DNA from: Sphagnum magellanicum | Taxonomy: Eukaryota; Streptophyta; Sphagnopsida; Sphagnales; Sphagnaceae | Length of the DNA stretch: 64,000 bases | Reading direction: 5' to 3' | NCBI GenBank assembly: GCA_021904315.1 | Contig: CM038915.1 | Coordinates: 1,116,001-1,180,000 of the forward strand | Shown: piece by piece, positions 35,349 to 48,119 of the stretch | Layout of the letters: each line of letters opens with the position of its first letter | Numbering within the stretch: position 1 is the stretch's first letter | Translations under genes and position numbers: made by a program | Notes under the pieces: generated by a model | What the model saw: only the letters and a program-made list of their open reading frames with translations | Database searches by the model: none | Told to the model about the DNA's origin: nothing

Positions 35349-38300
35349 TTATTTTTTAATGATATGGTGTGTGATCACAAAATGTTTGGTGTGATCATGA
35401 AAGATAAGATTCTCCGAAAGTTTGATTGCATTTTGATTATCACACATGAGTACAATTGGTTTTATTGTATACACAATTTGTAGCTCATGAAGAAGTTTCT
35501 TCAACCGGATAGTTTTTTTGGCTCCATTATTTAATGCCACATATTCTATTTCTGTAAATGAAAGGGCAGTGCATGGTTTTTTTTTGCTTCTCCATGTAAT
35601 AAGGTTTGAACCAAGTTTGAAAATGTAATTTGTAATGGATTTTCTATCATGTAAGTGCCCAAACCAATTGGCATTTAAGTATCCAAATGAAATATTATCC
35701 TCCCTTGGCTAATAACAAATCTTAAGATCTAAAGTACTGTTAACAACCAAAAGAGGATGGTAGGGACGATGGATGAATGTGAAAAAGAACTATGGACAGA
35801 ATTTTGAAGCATGAAGTGGCATCAATAACTTTATCTAGGACATGGCAAACACTTAAAAATTTAACTATGTTGAAACATGCATGGGGGAGAACATGGAAAA
35901 GAAAAAAGGTAGGCTAGAAGACATTAGTTTTTTTTGGCTTATTTAGGAAGATTAGGAAAAAACATAGTAGAGTAGAACACCTCCACACTTGTGGTTGGGT
36001 TGTGAAATTAGTGCATTGTTGTTCATATTTTGTAAAATAAGTAAAGGTGCATGTGTGTGAATTTTCTATTGTGTTTTTTGGCTAGTAGGTTGCCAAACAA
36101 GTACCATTCGAAGTTCATTAAAGTCAAGGTTGTTGTAACAAAGTTATTGTCACAAGGCTGTTGAAAAGGGACTATAACTTAGGGCCCACAAGGGCCTAGT
36201 CTACCTTCTTGTCTATATTTGTTTTTTTTCACTTTATTTTAGTGACTAAGGACTTGACAATAACAATGTGGTATGTTATATGTACCTTTGATGTATTGAA
36301 ACAAATGTTCAATATCACATCCAAATAATGGATTTAAAGCTAATGCGAAAACTAATTGATCATGTTGATCACAAAGGTAATGTCACATTGTGTTTGAATG
36401 AGGAAGATGAATTTCACAACCATGCATTGGTATAGTTGAACATCTATTGGTGGAACTACCATGTTTATCTTGAGTTTCAATCTAGGAAGTACAAGAATAA
36501 TTGTTACATTACAATGTAGGAAATCAAATTCTGTGAACATCTAAACAACATAAGGTAGATGCAAGTTATGGTGGTTCAATATTGGCAAAAATTACACTTC
36601 TTATAAATTTATACAAGATTCTTTAAAATGATTCAAATGGACATGGTTGTTACTTTTTAAATGTTATTATTCTAATATTTGAATAATACATGTTCAATCA
36701 CCTACAAACCTTCCCAAATCTATGTGAAAAGTTGTATTTAATGTAACTGACGTCATTTTTAAATTTGGATGTCCTAAAAAAAAACCCAAAAAATCTATCT
36801 AAATAATGCCCCATCTAAATCTTTCAAAAAATATGTTTTTGGGACAAAAAAATTGAAATAAAAATAAATATTGCAACTCATATGGATTTATGAAAATATG
36901 GTCAAATTTTGACCATTCAAAGGTCCCTAACTTTTAAATGGTTAAAGTTTTCAAAAAAAAGATTCTTCGTATGAATTTATCATTTAGTATTACATTATAT
37001 ATTGAGTCTCAATAACAAATTTGCAATGTGAATCAAATAAATTTTTTCATTTTGTGATGTTCCAATTAAATAATTGGTTCATATTTTTCGATTTCAAAAG
37101 TCCATTACTACTAATAAAGGATTTAAAAAAAAGTATAACCACACAATTCTCTTCATAATGAAATCATTAATTTAGATCCAAGTCCCAATTAGTAGATTTA
37201 AAGATATATTAATCACCACATGCATTTGAATAAAGGGTACCCAAGGAAAAAACATCGTTTTGTCACAAAAGTGAGTCATTATAGCTTGCATCTACCCCAT
37301 AATCACACTAGGTGACTATTATTCCACTTGAGTGAGACAAATCAATGTAGAGGGAATGCCACAACAAATCTAGGTTGGCCATTTCAAATTGTGTCTTGAT
37401 TCAAAATGAAGACATTTCAATTCTGAAGTTTGGTTTTGAATGAAATACACATCATCCACATATAAGATCAACAACAATATTATGTCTCCTTCCTTAAGGG
37501 AGTAAACATTAATGTCTACCATCCCCCAAATTAAACCTTAATGTTGAAAACAATCATCAATTTTTGTGTACCAAGCTCGAGGAACCTATTTTAACCCATA
37601 AAACACTTTTAACTACCTGCAAACCTTCCAAGTTGTTGGATGAACACCTCTTCAAAATGTTCTCCATTCAAAAAGGCAATTTTGATTTCAAGATGAAAAA
37701 ATGGGTTGGCCTTTATGACATATAATGGTTGTGACGGTTTGAAGAGTGTTATATTTAGTTACAAGCGCTCATTGAGTTCCTCCCATGCACATTGTTGGAA
37801 TCCCAAGGCTACAAATCGCGCTTTGAACTTTGTAGTAGATCCATCCATATGGGTCTTAATTTTGTAGACACATTAAACAATTATTGGTTTCTTATTGGTT
37901 GGAAGGTCCACCAATGTCCAAGTATGGTTATTGTGAATTGAATTCATTTCTTGTTACATGGTGTCAACCCATTTTGGTGGTTAGGACACTTCACTATAAT
38001 TGGTGGGTTCAAAAACAACTTTTGTTAATTTAAGCACAAAATCATGAAACCTTTGAGGGTGATGAATTGGCCTACCCACTCATGTCTACATTCCTTGATG
38101 AATAAAAAATACAATTTTAAGTTGAACTTTAAAGCTTTAGGCAAAATTAAAGATGTAGGACTTCAATGTCACATCTCCAATTGAGTCATTACTATTAGGT
38201 TGTAGATTGAATAGATGGGGAGTGAAGACATGAGTTGTACCTACTTCAAAATCATGTGAATGAACTTGTTCAAATAGTGTAAGGTCCTTGAGAGCTTCAA

Positions 38301-40615
38301 CTTTAGTGGGAAGTACCAATATAATTTCATTGGCGTAGGGTTTTCAAGTTTTGAAAAGCTCATGTACATGTTTCAATAGTTGCTGGGATTGCTTTGACCA
38401 TGGTGGCTAGTGAGAACCTAGGATGATTTTCATCAAATATGACATCCTTAAAAATAATAATATTTTTTTCTAAACAAAGACACCAATACCTTTTAGATGT
38501 AAGGTCATAACCAAAAAACACACAATGTAGAGATTTATGTGACCATTTGACTATCTAGAATGCGGCATGGACAAATGAAACACACCCAAAAAACCTCAAA
38601 TGGAGAAAATTTAAAGGTGACACAAAAAGTTGTTGGTGGGGGGTGACCCCACTATTCATTTTAATAGGAGATAATTGGTCAAATAATTGGCAGTGTTAAC
38701 AATTTTTGCCCACAAAGCAAGTAGGAATGTTTGCACTAAAAGCAAGACTTTTAGTTCATTCAATGAAGGTTCTATTTCATCTTTCTGCAACACCATTCTA
38801 TGGGGGATGTTAGTTTGTGTGAATTGTTGAATTATACCATGATCTTTGCATAAAATTAATAGAGATATTCTCTCCTCCTTTGTCAGAACAGAAGGCCTCA
38901 ATGGGCTTCTCAAATTGTAATTCAATTTTTGCCTTGAATTGCTTGAATTGAAGAAAAACATCATTTTTTTTCTTCAAAAAGAATACCCAATCAAACTTGC
39001 TATAATCATTAATGAACATAAAAACATAATCAACACTAGATACAGAGGCAATGGTAAAGGGGCCACACACATATGTGTGCACAAAGTCAAACAATGCTTT
39101 CATGTGATGCAAAATTGTTTTAAGAGTTTGTTCTTTATTATGTTTACCTAAAGTGCAAGCTTAACAAATTGGTTTTCAATAGAAATGCTTGGGATGCTGA
39201 TTATGAAACCTTTATGAAACAATAGATGTAGGCTTTGGACATTCAAATGTCCCAATAATTGATGCCATACATGAATGAGGTCCATAATAGTTACTATTGA
39301 ACTACATAGGAATTCATGATGTATAAAGAACTTGTACAACTCATTTATAATATCTTTGTTGCCTATTTTTATAATATTAAAAACTAAAAATTCAATAGAA
39401 AGACATTTTGAGAATTAAAGAACACTCCTGACCCTTTGTCAATAAGAACTTCGACATACATAGGTGCTTGGAGTTTGCACCAAGCACATAAGGAACTTCT
39501 TCATTTATTTCATTGTTCTTTCCAAAAGGGACCAAAAGGTTTCCTTTCCCAACCACATGGTGAACAATCCCACCAATCGTTTTGATTTTGGTAATCCCTT
39601 TGCCATCCTTCATGTTTATAAGAAACTTATTAATCCTAGTAACATGCTTAGAAGCACCATTGTCAACAAACCAATCCAAGGTGTTAAAATACTAACATAA
39701 TTTTAACTCTAGTACCTTTGTTGCAAGGGTATTGGTTTTGTTTCAAGCTTTATTGTAATTGTGGAAGTTATCCAACTCTTCATCACTACCCTATTCGATC
39801 ATGTTAATTGAGTCCTTTATGCATTCACATTCGGCATTGCGACATTGATTTTGTTTAATAACTCCACATAATTTTGCATCTCATAATTTGGATTTTGGAA
39901 AAATTTCCAATTTCCTTCATGTTTGGTGGTAAGTCCTTTACATGTGTTCTTGTCATACTGATGTAGTTTAGCTTTGTTGAACTTGGACTTGATTAAGAAA
40001 GTTCCATTCTCAATTTTCTTTCCCTTCAACTCCTCCTTTGCCTCGTCACGTAAAAGTATCCTTATCAAACCATTCAAATGAAAAAGATTAAAAGAAAATA
40101 TTAAAATAGTTGATAATGATTCCATACTCTTTGGAAGAAAGTTTAAAATTTGTTCAACCAAATCTTCTTCAACAATGGTCTCTCCAATATTGGCTAGTTG
40201 ATTGATGATCTCTTTCATCTAGGTTAAAAATTCACTCACAAAAATTCTTTCTTCTAACTGTAGGTTGGTGAGTTAAGGGCCTTTAGATGGAGGCGTCTTA
40301 CTTCACTTGATTGTTTGAACAAAAATTTCAACATTTGCCACATAATTGTTGGATTTGTGATCCTTGCAATATGTGGTATGATTTCATCTTTGATTAATAT
40401 CCCATTAATCACCACAGTCTTCTTATCCAATGTTCAAAGTTGTTTATAGATTTTCCATCCTTCATTTTGAAATTACCATTGGAGTTAAGTTCAACTAGGT
40501 TGATGAACTCATCTCTTTGTAGTAAACTATAGACATGAAACTTCCAGGTATTATAGTTGGACAATCCTCCCAATTTTGAGTTTTGAATTCTTTGACACTG
40601 ACAAACTTTCTGCAC
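35349..40615 (-). mobile_element. Decayed Ty1/copia retrotransposon internal region
   Basis: On the minus strand, in the canonical order: gag start ('GGLSNYNTWKFHVYSLLQ', about 40570), gag UBN2-like part (40218-39817, 'LANIGETIVEEDLVEQIL'), protease ('WFVDNGASKHVT', 39679-39392), GAG-pre-integrase ('WHQLLGHLNVQSLHLL', about 39300), integrase ('YVFMFINDYSKFDWVFFL' and 'AFCSDKGGENI', 39112-38656), reverse transcriptase remnants ('IKIAFLNGEHFEEVFIQQ' near 37680, YVDD at 37462-37451) and RNase H ('VLMCDNQNAIKLSENLIFH', 35540-35349). PR-INT-RT-RH order defines copia. Many stops and frameshifts interrupt it. The integrase Asp expected in the H-S/T-D-V-C-G-P motif is Tyr here ('HTYVCGP'). I could not find matching LTRs at the two ends, so they may be lost or too diverged to see. 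Confidence 0.88.
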
Positions 40616-42676
40616 ATTATGATGCCATACTGAATCTCTCTATAATCATTAATCATAATGGTGATTGGAGTCTAAGCAATAGATCAAAATTAGAAATCTT
40701 ATTAATGTACTACACTTGTTCTAATCATGTATAATCAAATTACAACAAGAAGGTAAAGTTGTATAGAAACAAAAAAAGACTAGGTGAAAGTTCAACTAAA
40801 TACTCAAACATCCATAATGGTTCTGTGAACTAAATTAATTCCTAACAACCTAAGTTAATTCTTAACAAACTACCAACAAGTTGTCATTGCTAATTACTAA
40901 CAACTCATTGTCAAGTAATTATCTTCTAATAAAATTAATTATGGTAAGGTTGTTTCCATGTAGATTATGCAATTGGATTAGATAGTAATTAGATATTTAA
41001 CACCTCCAAATCACATGCCCAACTTTGACACCAAGACATAAAAATTTATGGTTGCACATTTGCATGAACATGAGGAGTTCCACTTTATCTTGGATGGTGG
41101 AGGCAAATAGATATCAACCTTTAAGAAACAACATTCTCCATTTTTTGCATCACAGCCTCAATGACAATAACCCATTCCATTAGTGTTTTCAATTGCCATT
41201 TCCAACCAAATTACTATTACATTAACATGGACACATATATAAACATAACATAGAAGCATTGCATTGTATGCAAACTATCCACATGAAGTGCACAAGAATC
41301 TATATCTATCGTTTAATTTGCTAGTGGTAAAAAATGCCCACTAGAACACACAGGTTTTTAAATTCCAAAAATTTTTTATGCAATTTCATGAAAATCACCA
41401 AGTTGACCAATGTCCTATCCATTTCAAGTAATGTTTTGTTAGTTGTTCAATGTGATTATGTATATTGTGAATTGAATATGTTGAAAATGTGGTATCATGA
41501 AACACATTTAATAGGATATGAAGGCATCAAATACTTTGACAGATAATGGATTTGCATATTCATAAAGAAAGAGGGCTTCATTGTGTTGCCCGCAAGAATG
41601 TCCACCAATTCACTATTGACACCAACAAATATGTGAAATTAACTTGTGAAGATTTTTCATTTCCAAAGCTCTCATAATTACAACAAGTTTTCAAAGCTAG
41701 TAACTTAGATTTCCATTTAATAAACCATATTATATGAGAAATAAGTTGTAAGTAGTGGACTTGTACCTTAGACTAGTTGGCAGCTTGTTGTTGCTGCACC
41801 AAGATTTGCCCTATTGTTTAGTCTTTCCTTGTTTCTTTTAAACATAGTTCTCTTGCTGCATTGGGTGTGAATCAATTTGCATTTTGCATTGTAAGCAATG
41901 TTAGTATACCAAGAGATGCCTTGTTAGATCTAGTGTGACAAAACTGCATCCATTGATTGTATGGAAGTTAAGTACAATTCTGATAACCAAACTCTACTAT
42001 TTCTCACACTTTCTATGGATTCTTTTCCTTAAGTGTACCCACCATTTAGTTAAATGAAATTATAACCTATTTTTAGGGATCTATTAGTCAGTTTAGTTTT
42101 TCCATTGAAATTTTACATCACAATGCGAGGAATATACGAAGAAAATGTTGAATACAATTGGCAATTTGCAAAGTGAAAACAACTCCAATAACAACTTTGA
42201 TTCCTTCAAGTTTGAAGATACCATTGCCGAAGTTCAACATTACTTGCAAAAGTGTGAACTAGGCTCAATTGTAACGATACTATTAAAGGGTGAAATTGCG
42301 GCCCCTGATCATTACCATCCTTCTAGGAAGTAAGACCGAAGGGCAAGGTCAACACCTTGTTACTTCAACAAATAGATCTTACTTTCACTAACTTACTTTA
42401 CTACAACTACTTAGGTAGTAAATAAAAAGTTATACAAAGAACAAGGAGGAAGGTAAGGGTTTGCTATTCAAGAATAGACCTACTGTCATGTACGTAGACT
42501 AATATAGGGGGATAGGGGAAGAAAGTAAAAAAAAAAGCATGAAAAAAGATAATATCCAAAGGTGGTTACTTTTTTAAGGTCTATCATACCTCTTACGCCT
42601 TTGGATACTACTTATTTACAAAGTTGCCACAACTATTGTCCTTTCTCCAACACGCCTACAAGTCTTCTAGTGGTTC
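40616..42676. other. Intergenic, no gene recognised
   Basis: This is flanking DNA of the copia remnant, possibly including a decayed 5' LTR. Short frames at 41334-41546 and 42145-42333 (plus) have no recognisable similarity. Confidence 0.4.
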
Positions 42677-43498
42677 TGTGATGCGCTCCTAAGTCCCTTG
42701 CTAGACCCACTTGAGGGTCCAAGTACGTTGAATTGCGGAAAGTTGGGACTTGAGGGCCGCTCCCGACTTCCAGCACTAAAAGGGGGTAGAGGGGTGTGCT
42801 AGAAGTCCCAGGATTAGACTAGGACGAGGGATAAGTATTATCTCATTCGAATTTGCATCCAAAACCAACCACAAGAGGGTTAGGTCACATTCGGGAACAC
42901 CCTTGGGTGTTGGGACAAGCCACAGGCACTTGGACTCACTTGACTCACCACGGCCCAGACTCGGGGGAAGCCACCACCTTTCCCCATATAGTATTCTCTA
43001 TAGCTCTCAGTGGAGGCTACATTCAAATGGCTCTTTTTCCCGGGACTCCTAAGGAGGAGTCTTGAAATTGTCTTGGGTTGGAGTTCCGGGATTTTGGGAG
43101 CTCATATCCCCCAGCTTCGACCTCCGATTGAAGTGAGGTCTGAACCAAAGTTGTAGCTCTCCTCAAGAGCTTTCCAACGCCATGTTGCACTCCTTTAGAA
43201 GACGTCGAGAAGAGGTTGATTCTTGACTTTTAGTGGTCGGGAGTCAAACTGCCAATTTGACTCCCGACCTTTCTTTTGCCCATAACTTGGGCTGCAAATG
43301 TTCAAATGGCACATGCGAGGCCATTTTGGGCATCTACACTTCAAGACCTTTCCATTGATATAAAGAACACTTCAATGCGAGGTGTTTTGACCTTTGAATT
43401 CGGGCTCTGAGTTTTCAGGAGTCCTGGAGGACTCCAACTTCCCACTTTTGGGGGTGTGAGTTTCATCCTCACACTTATCCCAAAGTGGGGTTGCGACA
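42677..43498 (-). mobile_element. Solo LTR, copy 1 (TGTCGCAAC family)
   Basis: An 822-bp block begins TG and ends CA in either direction; on the minus strand it opens 'tgtcgcaaccccactt' and closes 'gagcgcatcaca'. A homologue of nearly the same length (821 bp) and orientation lies at 62371-63191. It is markedly less AT-rich than its surroundings. Flanks share 'ttct' as a possible short target duplication. No primer-binding site or coding DNA adjoins either side, so a solo LTR from LTR-LTR recombination is the simplest reading. Orientation is inferred from the TGTCGCAAC end being the usual LTR start. Confidence 0.7.
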
Positions 43499-43960
43499 TT
43501 CTACATGGTGCTTGTAGCACCTCGAATGGCCTACCCTTTTTTCTTTACTGTCTGCAACACTTTGCATTCATTCATAACCAATACTTACCACCTACATCAG
43601 TACCTTTCAAATTGTAGGCAACTATTTACTGGTGTTCTCCCTCTTCTCTCTATCATTAATTATTGGTTGTTACCTTTTTATGGCAACCAATACCCTATTT
43701 TTCTATAGAGGCTATCAAGTGGTATGTCTCATTACACTCTGTTCTAAAAGAAATGCAATAGTAACATCTTACGGCAGTAGTCTATTTGTGCAATCTCAAA
43801 CTACCCTACCTTCCACACTTTAAAAAAAAATAGAGATCCAATCAAAACATGAAGTCCTTCAAATATCTTTCCATTAAAATCACATAAGATACAAAACATT
43901 TCTCCATTCTCCATGAACACACTTCCTACAAAAGTATCAAATGTCATCAAAGTCCCCCAA

Positions 43961-44435
43961 TACTTTCTCTAATCCTCCTTCACAAACCACTCGAAGTCCC
44001 CCCATACTTTCTCTAATCCTCCTTCACAAACCACTCCAAGTCCCCCCATACTTTCTCTAATCCTCCTTCACAAACCACTCGAAGTCCCCCCATACTTTCT
44101 CTAATCCTCCTTCACAAACCACTCGAAGTCCCCCCATACTTTCTCTAATCCTCCTTCACAAACCACTCGAAGTCCCCCCATACTTTCTCTAATCCTCCTT
44201 CACAAACCACTCCAAGTCCCCCAACACTTTCTCTAATCCTCCTTAAAAAACCACTCAAAAGTCCCCCAACACTTTCTCTAATCCTCCTTAAAAAACCACT
44301 CAAAAGTCCCTCAACACTTTCTCTAATCCTCCTTAAAAAACCACTCAAAAGTCCCCCAACACTTTCTCTAATCCTCCTTAAAAAACCACTCAAAAGTCCC
44401 TCAACACTTTCTCTAATCCTCCTTCACAAACCACA
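43961..44435. repeat. Minisatellite, 44/45-bp unit, about 11 copies
   Basis: Units begin with '(t/c)actttctctaatcctcctt' at 43961, 44005, 44049, 44093, 44137, 44181, 44225, 44270, 44315, 44360 and 44405. The first six have a 44-bp period with 'cacaaaccactc(g/c)aagt'. From 44225 the period is 45 bp with 'aaaaaaccactcaaaagt'. In the 45-bp part the spacer alternates cccccaac, ccctcaac, cccccaac, ccctcaac, a 90-bp higher-order dimer. Because 45 is a multiple of three, the minus strand stays open here and gives a repeating 'SGFLRRIRESV' peptide; I regard that as a by-product. Confidence 0.95.
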
Positions 44436-45083
44436 CAAGGTGCACATTGAACCCTAAAAATAAGGCCCTAATCCTTTCTTAAAAATCTCCTAAATGATTG
44501 GATGGATTACTCCAACCACTCACTAACCCGAACAATTTGATTCCACTACTTTCACTCCTTAAATAAAGGACGGTAAGTCTACAACTAATAACTATTAATT
44601 ACTAGGAAGCCTATGGAACTAACTAGTCCAAAAATTTCTACCCGTTACCAAGCAACCACATTGAACAGGAAAGACAACAATTTCTTGAAAAATGAAATCA
44701 AAGATAAACCCATAAACATCCCAACACTCAAATTAAATAGCAATGTGGAAGATCTTGATCCAAACGACAGTGCAATGTTGTTGTAGAGCTATAGTTGCTT
44801 GAAAGACTCCTCTAATTTCAAACACTACTCTACTAGTTTCAAATTTCCTTGTGCAGAATCAAGTATGGCCATGTAATAAAGCTTGTATTAAATCATATGA
44901 AGCCACTACCTGAGTACACTCCAACCTTGCACTGAAATAATCGAAGGGCATTCCCAAGATTGACTTCGGTGCAATTTGTAAGCATGCCTAGTCTATAAGC
45001 TATACTTTAGGGAAATATGGTATAGGAAGGACACAAAGATATAATTCTTAAACTGAAATCTGCAGCAAATGTTCCTGGCAGTC
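44436..45083. other. Region 3' of the redoxin gene
   Basis: It probably contains the 3' UTR of the minus-strand redoxin gene in its right part. No coding similarity was found, and the poly(A) site could not be placed. Confidence 0.4.
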
Positions 45084-48000
45084 TCAAATGTTGCTGGATG
45101 CAGGTGCCCACTTGATGCCGCATCCAATACTGCAGACAGAACACCACAAAAGTAATAGTCCTTCAAAAACAGTTTCAACAATTTACATTTTGAGGGGTTT
45201 AGGGTTTAGGGTGCTAGGAATAGAATAGGTTGCCTTTCAGTTTGTGTTGAACATGAAATTTAGTGTGGGAATCGTGGTTGGAAACTGGTGGAGAACCAAT
45301 GTAAGATCTTCCTCTGGTTATGAATGTGGCAAGGCTATGAGCAAGAGATGCATTAGCAATACTCCATTACAATTGTTGCACAGAAGTGCAGTTACAAGGA
45401 GCTAACCTGGGCTTTTGTGAGCCACTCACTGGCTGGCCTGAAAGAGTAGCATCCAATGCTTCTCGAATATCCCTGTCAAAATACACACAATCTTCCCTCG
45501 AAAATTGTCTACAAAACTACAAGGTCTCCACAATGCTTAAATGAAACTATAACCTCCCAAAAGGAGACTCAAGAAATGAAGAGATCTTGAAGATTTGACC
45601 ACCTCATCCAATTGACCAACCCACCAATAGTAGGGTAAACACTCCAAGTTGGGCCAAGGACATCACTATTTGTTCTTGAGTTGGAGTTCAAGCCATTGGG
45701 ACTCCAAGAAAAAGTCATTTCAAAGGTCTTCTTCTTTTCTCTCAAATCCAAAAAGTTTCAGTCATCCAATGGTTTTACTTATGTATAGCTTGCACAATGT
45801 TGTCAGCCCTCCTGCCCCAAGTGCTTAACCAGTGTGTGACTTGTAATAACTGGAACTTCACTAGGTCAGCAGATATAGTCAACCTCAACCCAAAGAAGTG
45901 TAGAAGGACATACCTCCCTGTAATAGGAGTGTTACTTCTTGGTCGAGAATCATCAAACCGACCATGATATACTAGCTCAAAGGGCCCCTTCCCAACCTGT
46001 TGAGAGAGTCACAAGAAGACACCAAATATATATATTTCCTGAAATGGTAAATTTGGTGTTAAAGAACAAAGGAATCCTGATGATTTTTCACATCTTTGCT
46101 TCAATCTTCAGAAAATTTCTTCTGTAGGATAATATGATGTTCTATCAAGAAGACTCCAGCCAGTTCACAGAAGGAGAGAGATTTTTATATGGCAAATCAC
46201 AAAATCTACCCATTTTTATATGTGAAATGTCATTCAGAAACAGCCTGTCATGCTCATATATTTCATGCACAAGAGTGCACCTTCTTGAATAAGTAAAAGT
46301 CAGGTGTGCAGAGAGCCCCATATGCTTTTGCAACTTGCTGAGTCTGCACATTAAACCCATAACACAGGTCAGACCAGGAGTCTGGGTCTGGACAGAATGA
46401 AAACACCCATTTTTTTACTGAAAGAAAGTACATCTTTGAGTGGCTTTAACGTGCTTGGAGTGCTAATGTTCATGACAAGACATTTCTAGGGACACTTAAG
46501 ATTCAGTGTCATCAATAACTCAACTACAAATGTTACCAGTCTGGACCTACTTGATCAAACTAACAAGAGCAATTCACAATTACAAGAAGAAGACCTAACA
46601 AGTGAATACAAGGACTAATATATAGAACTTCTACATATCTTTCAAGTCTGCAAAATTTAACCAGCTTCTATAAATGATCTGTTTCTATTTGAGGCTCTGT
46701 GGCACAGGAGAGAACTCCAGAAACTGACCTCATCATACAAGTATGGGAAAGGATACTTATATGCCTTCGCATCTTCAGCCATGAATGTTGGCCCATCCTG
46801 CACTCCATGATCATCATCCAAGCACAAAGTTCTTTTATTTTTGTTGGGATCACGTGAAAGACTATGCTGCACAAATTCTTCAAGGTCACACTCAATTGTA
46901 TAAAATGATTTGGGTCTGGAAGTTATTATGAAACTGATCTTCGAGAATTGAAAGGAGGGCGTAAAATGAAGGGTGACAATCCATTGACCTGTGGATGAGT
47001 CTCTGTGGAATTTGATGAGATAGCAACCACAGCCAATCCTTTCTGAACAATTCACCAATGACATCAGCTCATCAGCCACTATCTTACTGCCTGTCAGAAG
47101 CTATTACAACAGCCTTGAAAAGTTTCTTAGACATAACAACACCAAAAAATCTCTGATTCCAGGTGCAAAACTCATCTGTTCTACAGCTAACATGTATGCA
47201 TTGAATTCACCCATTGCAGACAGTCCACATATACACAAACATGATCAGTTCAGCATGCAGTTTGCAGATTGTTGAAAATTGAAACTGAAGATAATCTTTA
47301 GAAAGAATGGGCGACAAATTTCTTTGCAAATTTCATCAGAGTTGAAGTTTCCTGCATGTTCATATAACAACACACAAAATTTGATCACCGCATAGAAAAA
47401 GGAAAAAAATTGTACTGTACAGGAATGTAGTTGTTGGCAAGCTTCACAATATCCTCCTTCAAATGTACCACATAGGGACAGTGGTTGCAGATGAACATGA
47501 CCTTCAAATCCAGAAAGGACAAGCAAGAATGATAAGTCTAGGGAAAAACCACTAGAGGGCTAAAAATGTTAGCAGAAGAGCATTACATGATCTCCATTGC
47601 TGCATCTTATATCAGCAGATGCACATTTCAGACTTTGCTATATTCAGCTTTGTGAACAAAAAGAAATTGAGGTCAAATTGTAGCGTTGAAGCAAACCACA
47701 TGAAGTGCAATACACTACTACAAGGGTGAAAGTCTGAGTGTTATCTTTTAAGTACCAGCAAAGCTGGAAACTCTTCAAAGTCGTCCAATTTCCATATCTT
47801 TCCTGTCAATGGCTCTGGCAACTGCAATGAGGGGAAAAAAAAAAAGTTATGACATAAGGCATAATGGTTTTATATCTCTTGCAGATGAAAGTGACAAGAC
47901 AAGGGACACAACACTTGAGAGAATTGCATCATCTTCTCTCTGTCGAGAGCACATTACTCCAGAGCAACTGCCTTAGACCGTCGGATGTTGCAATCAAGCT

Positions 48001-48119
48001 GATGATTGATGCTGATCTGACAATGAAGATCACAATATCGAAAGTATTTCGTTCACACATGCAGGAGCCAGGTTGCAAAATTGCCATTTCGTTGCCATTT
48101 TCCAAGAGATGTCCAGCAT
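45084..48119 (-). CDS. Thioredoxin-fold redoxin (AhpC/TSA-like) with CNHC active site
   Basis: Nine coding exons on the minus strand: 48119-48057, 47821-47756, 47501-47421, 47042-46989, 46797-46729, 46343-46281, 45996-45914, 45472-45407 and 45129-45084, 196 aa, all GT..AG. The first six introns are phase 0, the last two phase 2. The protein reads 'LPEPLTGKIWKLDDFEEFPA' then 'VMFICNHCPYVVHLK' (CxxC at 48/51), 'LAVVAISSNSTETHPQ', 'AKAYKYPFPYLYDE', 'AKAYGALCTPDFYLF' (cis-Pro at 125), 'FELVYHGRFDDSRP' and 'PSIGCGIKWAP'. This is the 'CNHCPYV' redoxin family common in bacteria, algae and seed-free plants; length is typical. A dithiol-disulphide role is implied by the CxxC, but the substrate is unknown. 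The start is the first ATG of the second exon; a non-coding first exon probably lies near 48740-48549 (donor at 'TTCGAG|gt'). Met8 (48098) is an alternative start. No clear transit peptide is seen. Confidence 0.88.
45195..45212 (+). repeat. Interstitial TTTAGGG block in the last intron of the redoxin gene
   Basis: Two TTTAGGG units plus one G-rich flank, inside the intron between 45407 and 45129. The gene's sense strand reads CCCTAAACCCTAAA. Confidence 0.8.

Noticed and set aside
44145..44393. 82-codon minus frame with repeating 'SGFLRRIRESV' peptide as a repeat-protein gene
   Set aside because: It is the translation of a 45-bp minisatellite; the adjacent 44-bp units of the same array break the frame.
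43961..44435. CRISPR-like regular array
   Set aside because: Units are contiguous without unique spacers, and the genome is a plant nucleus.
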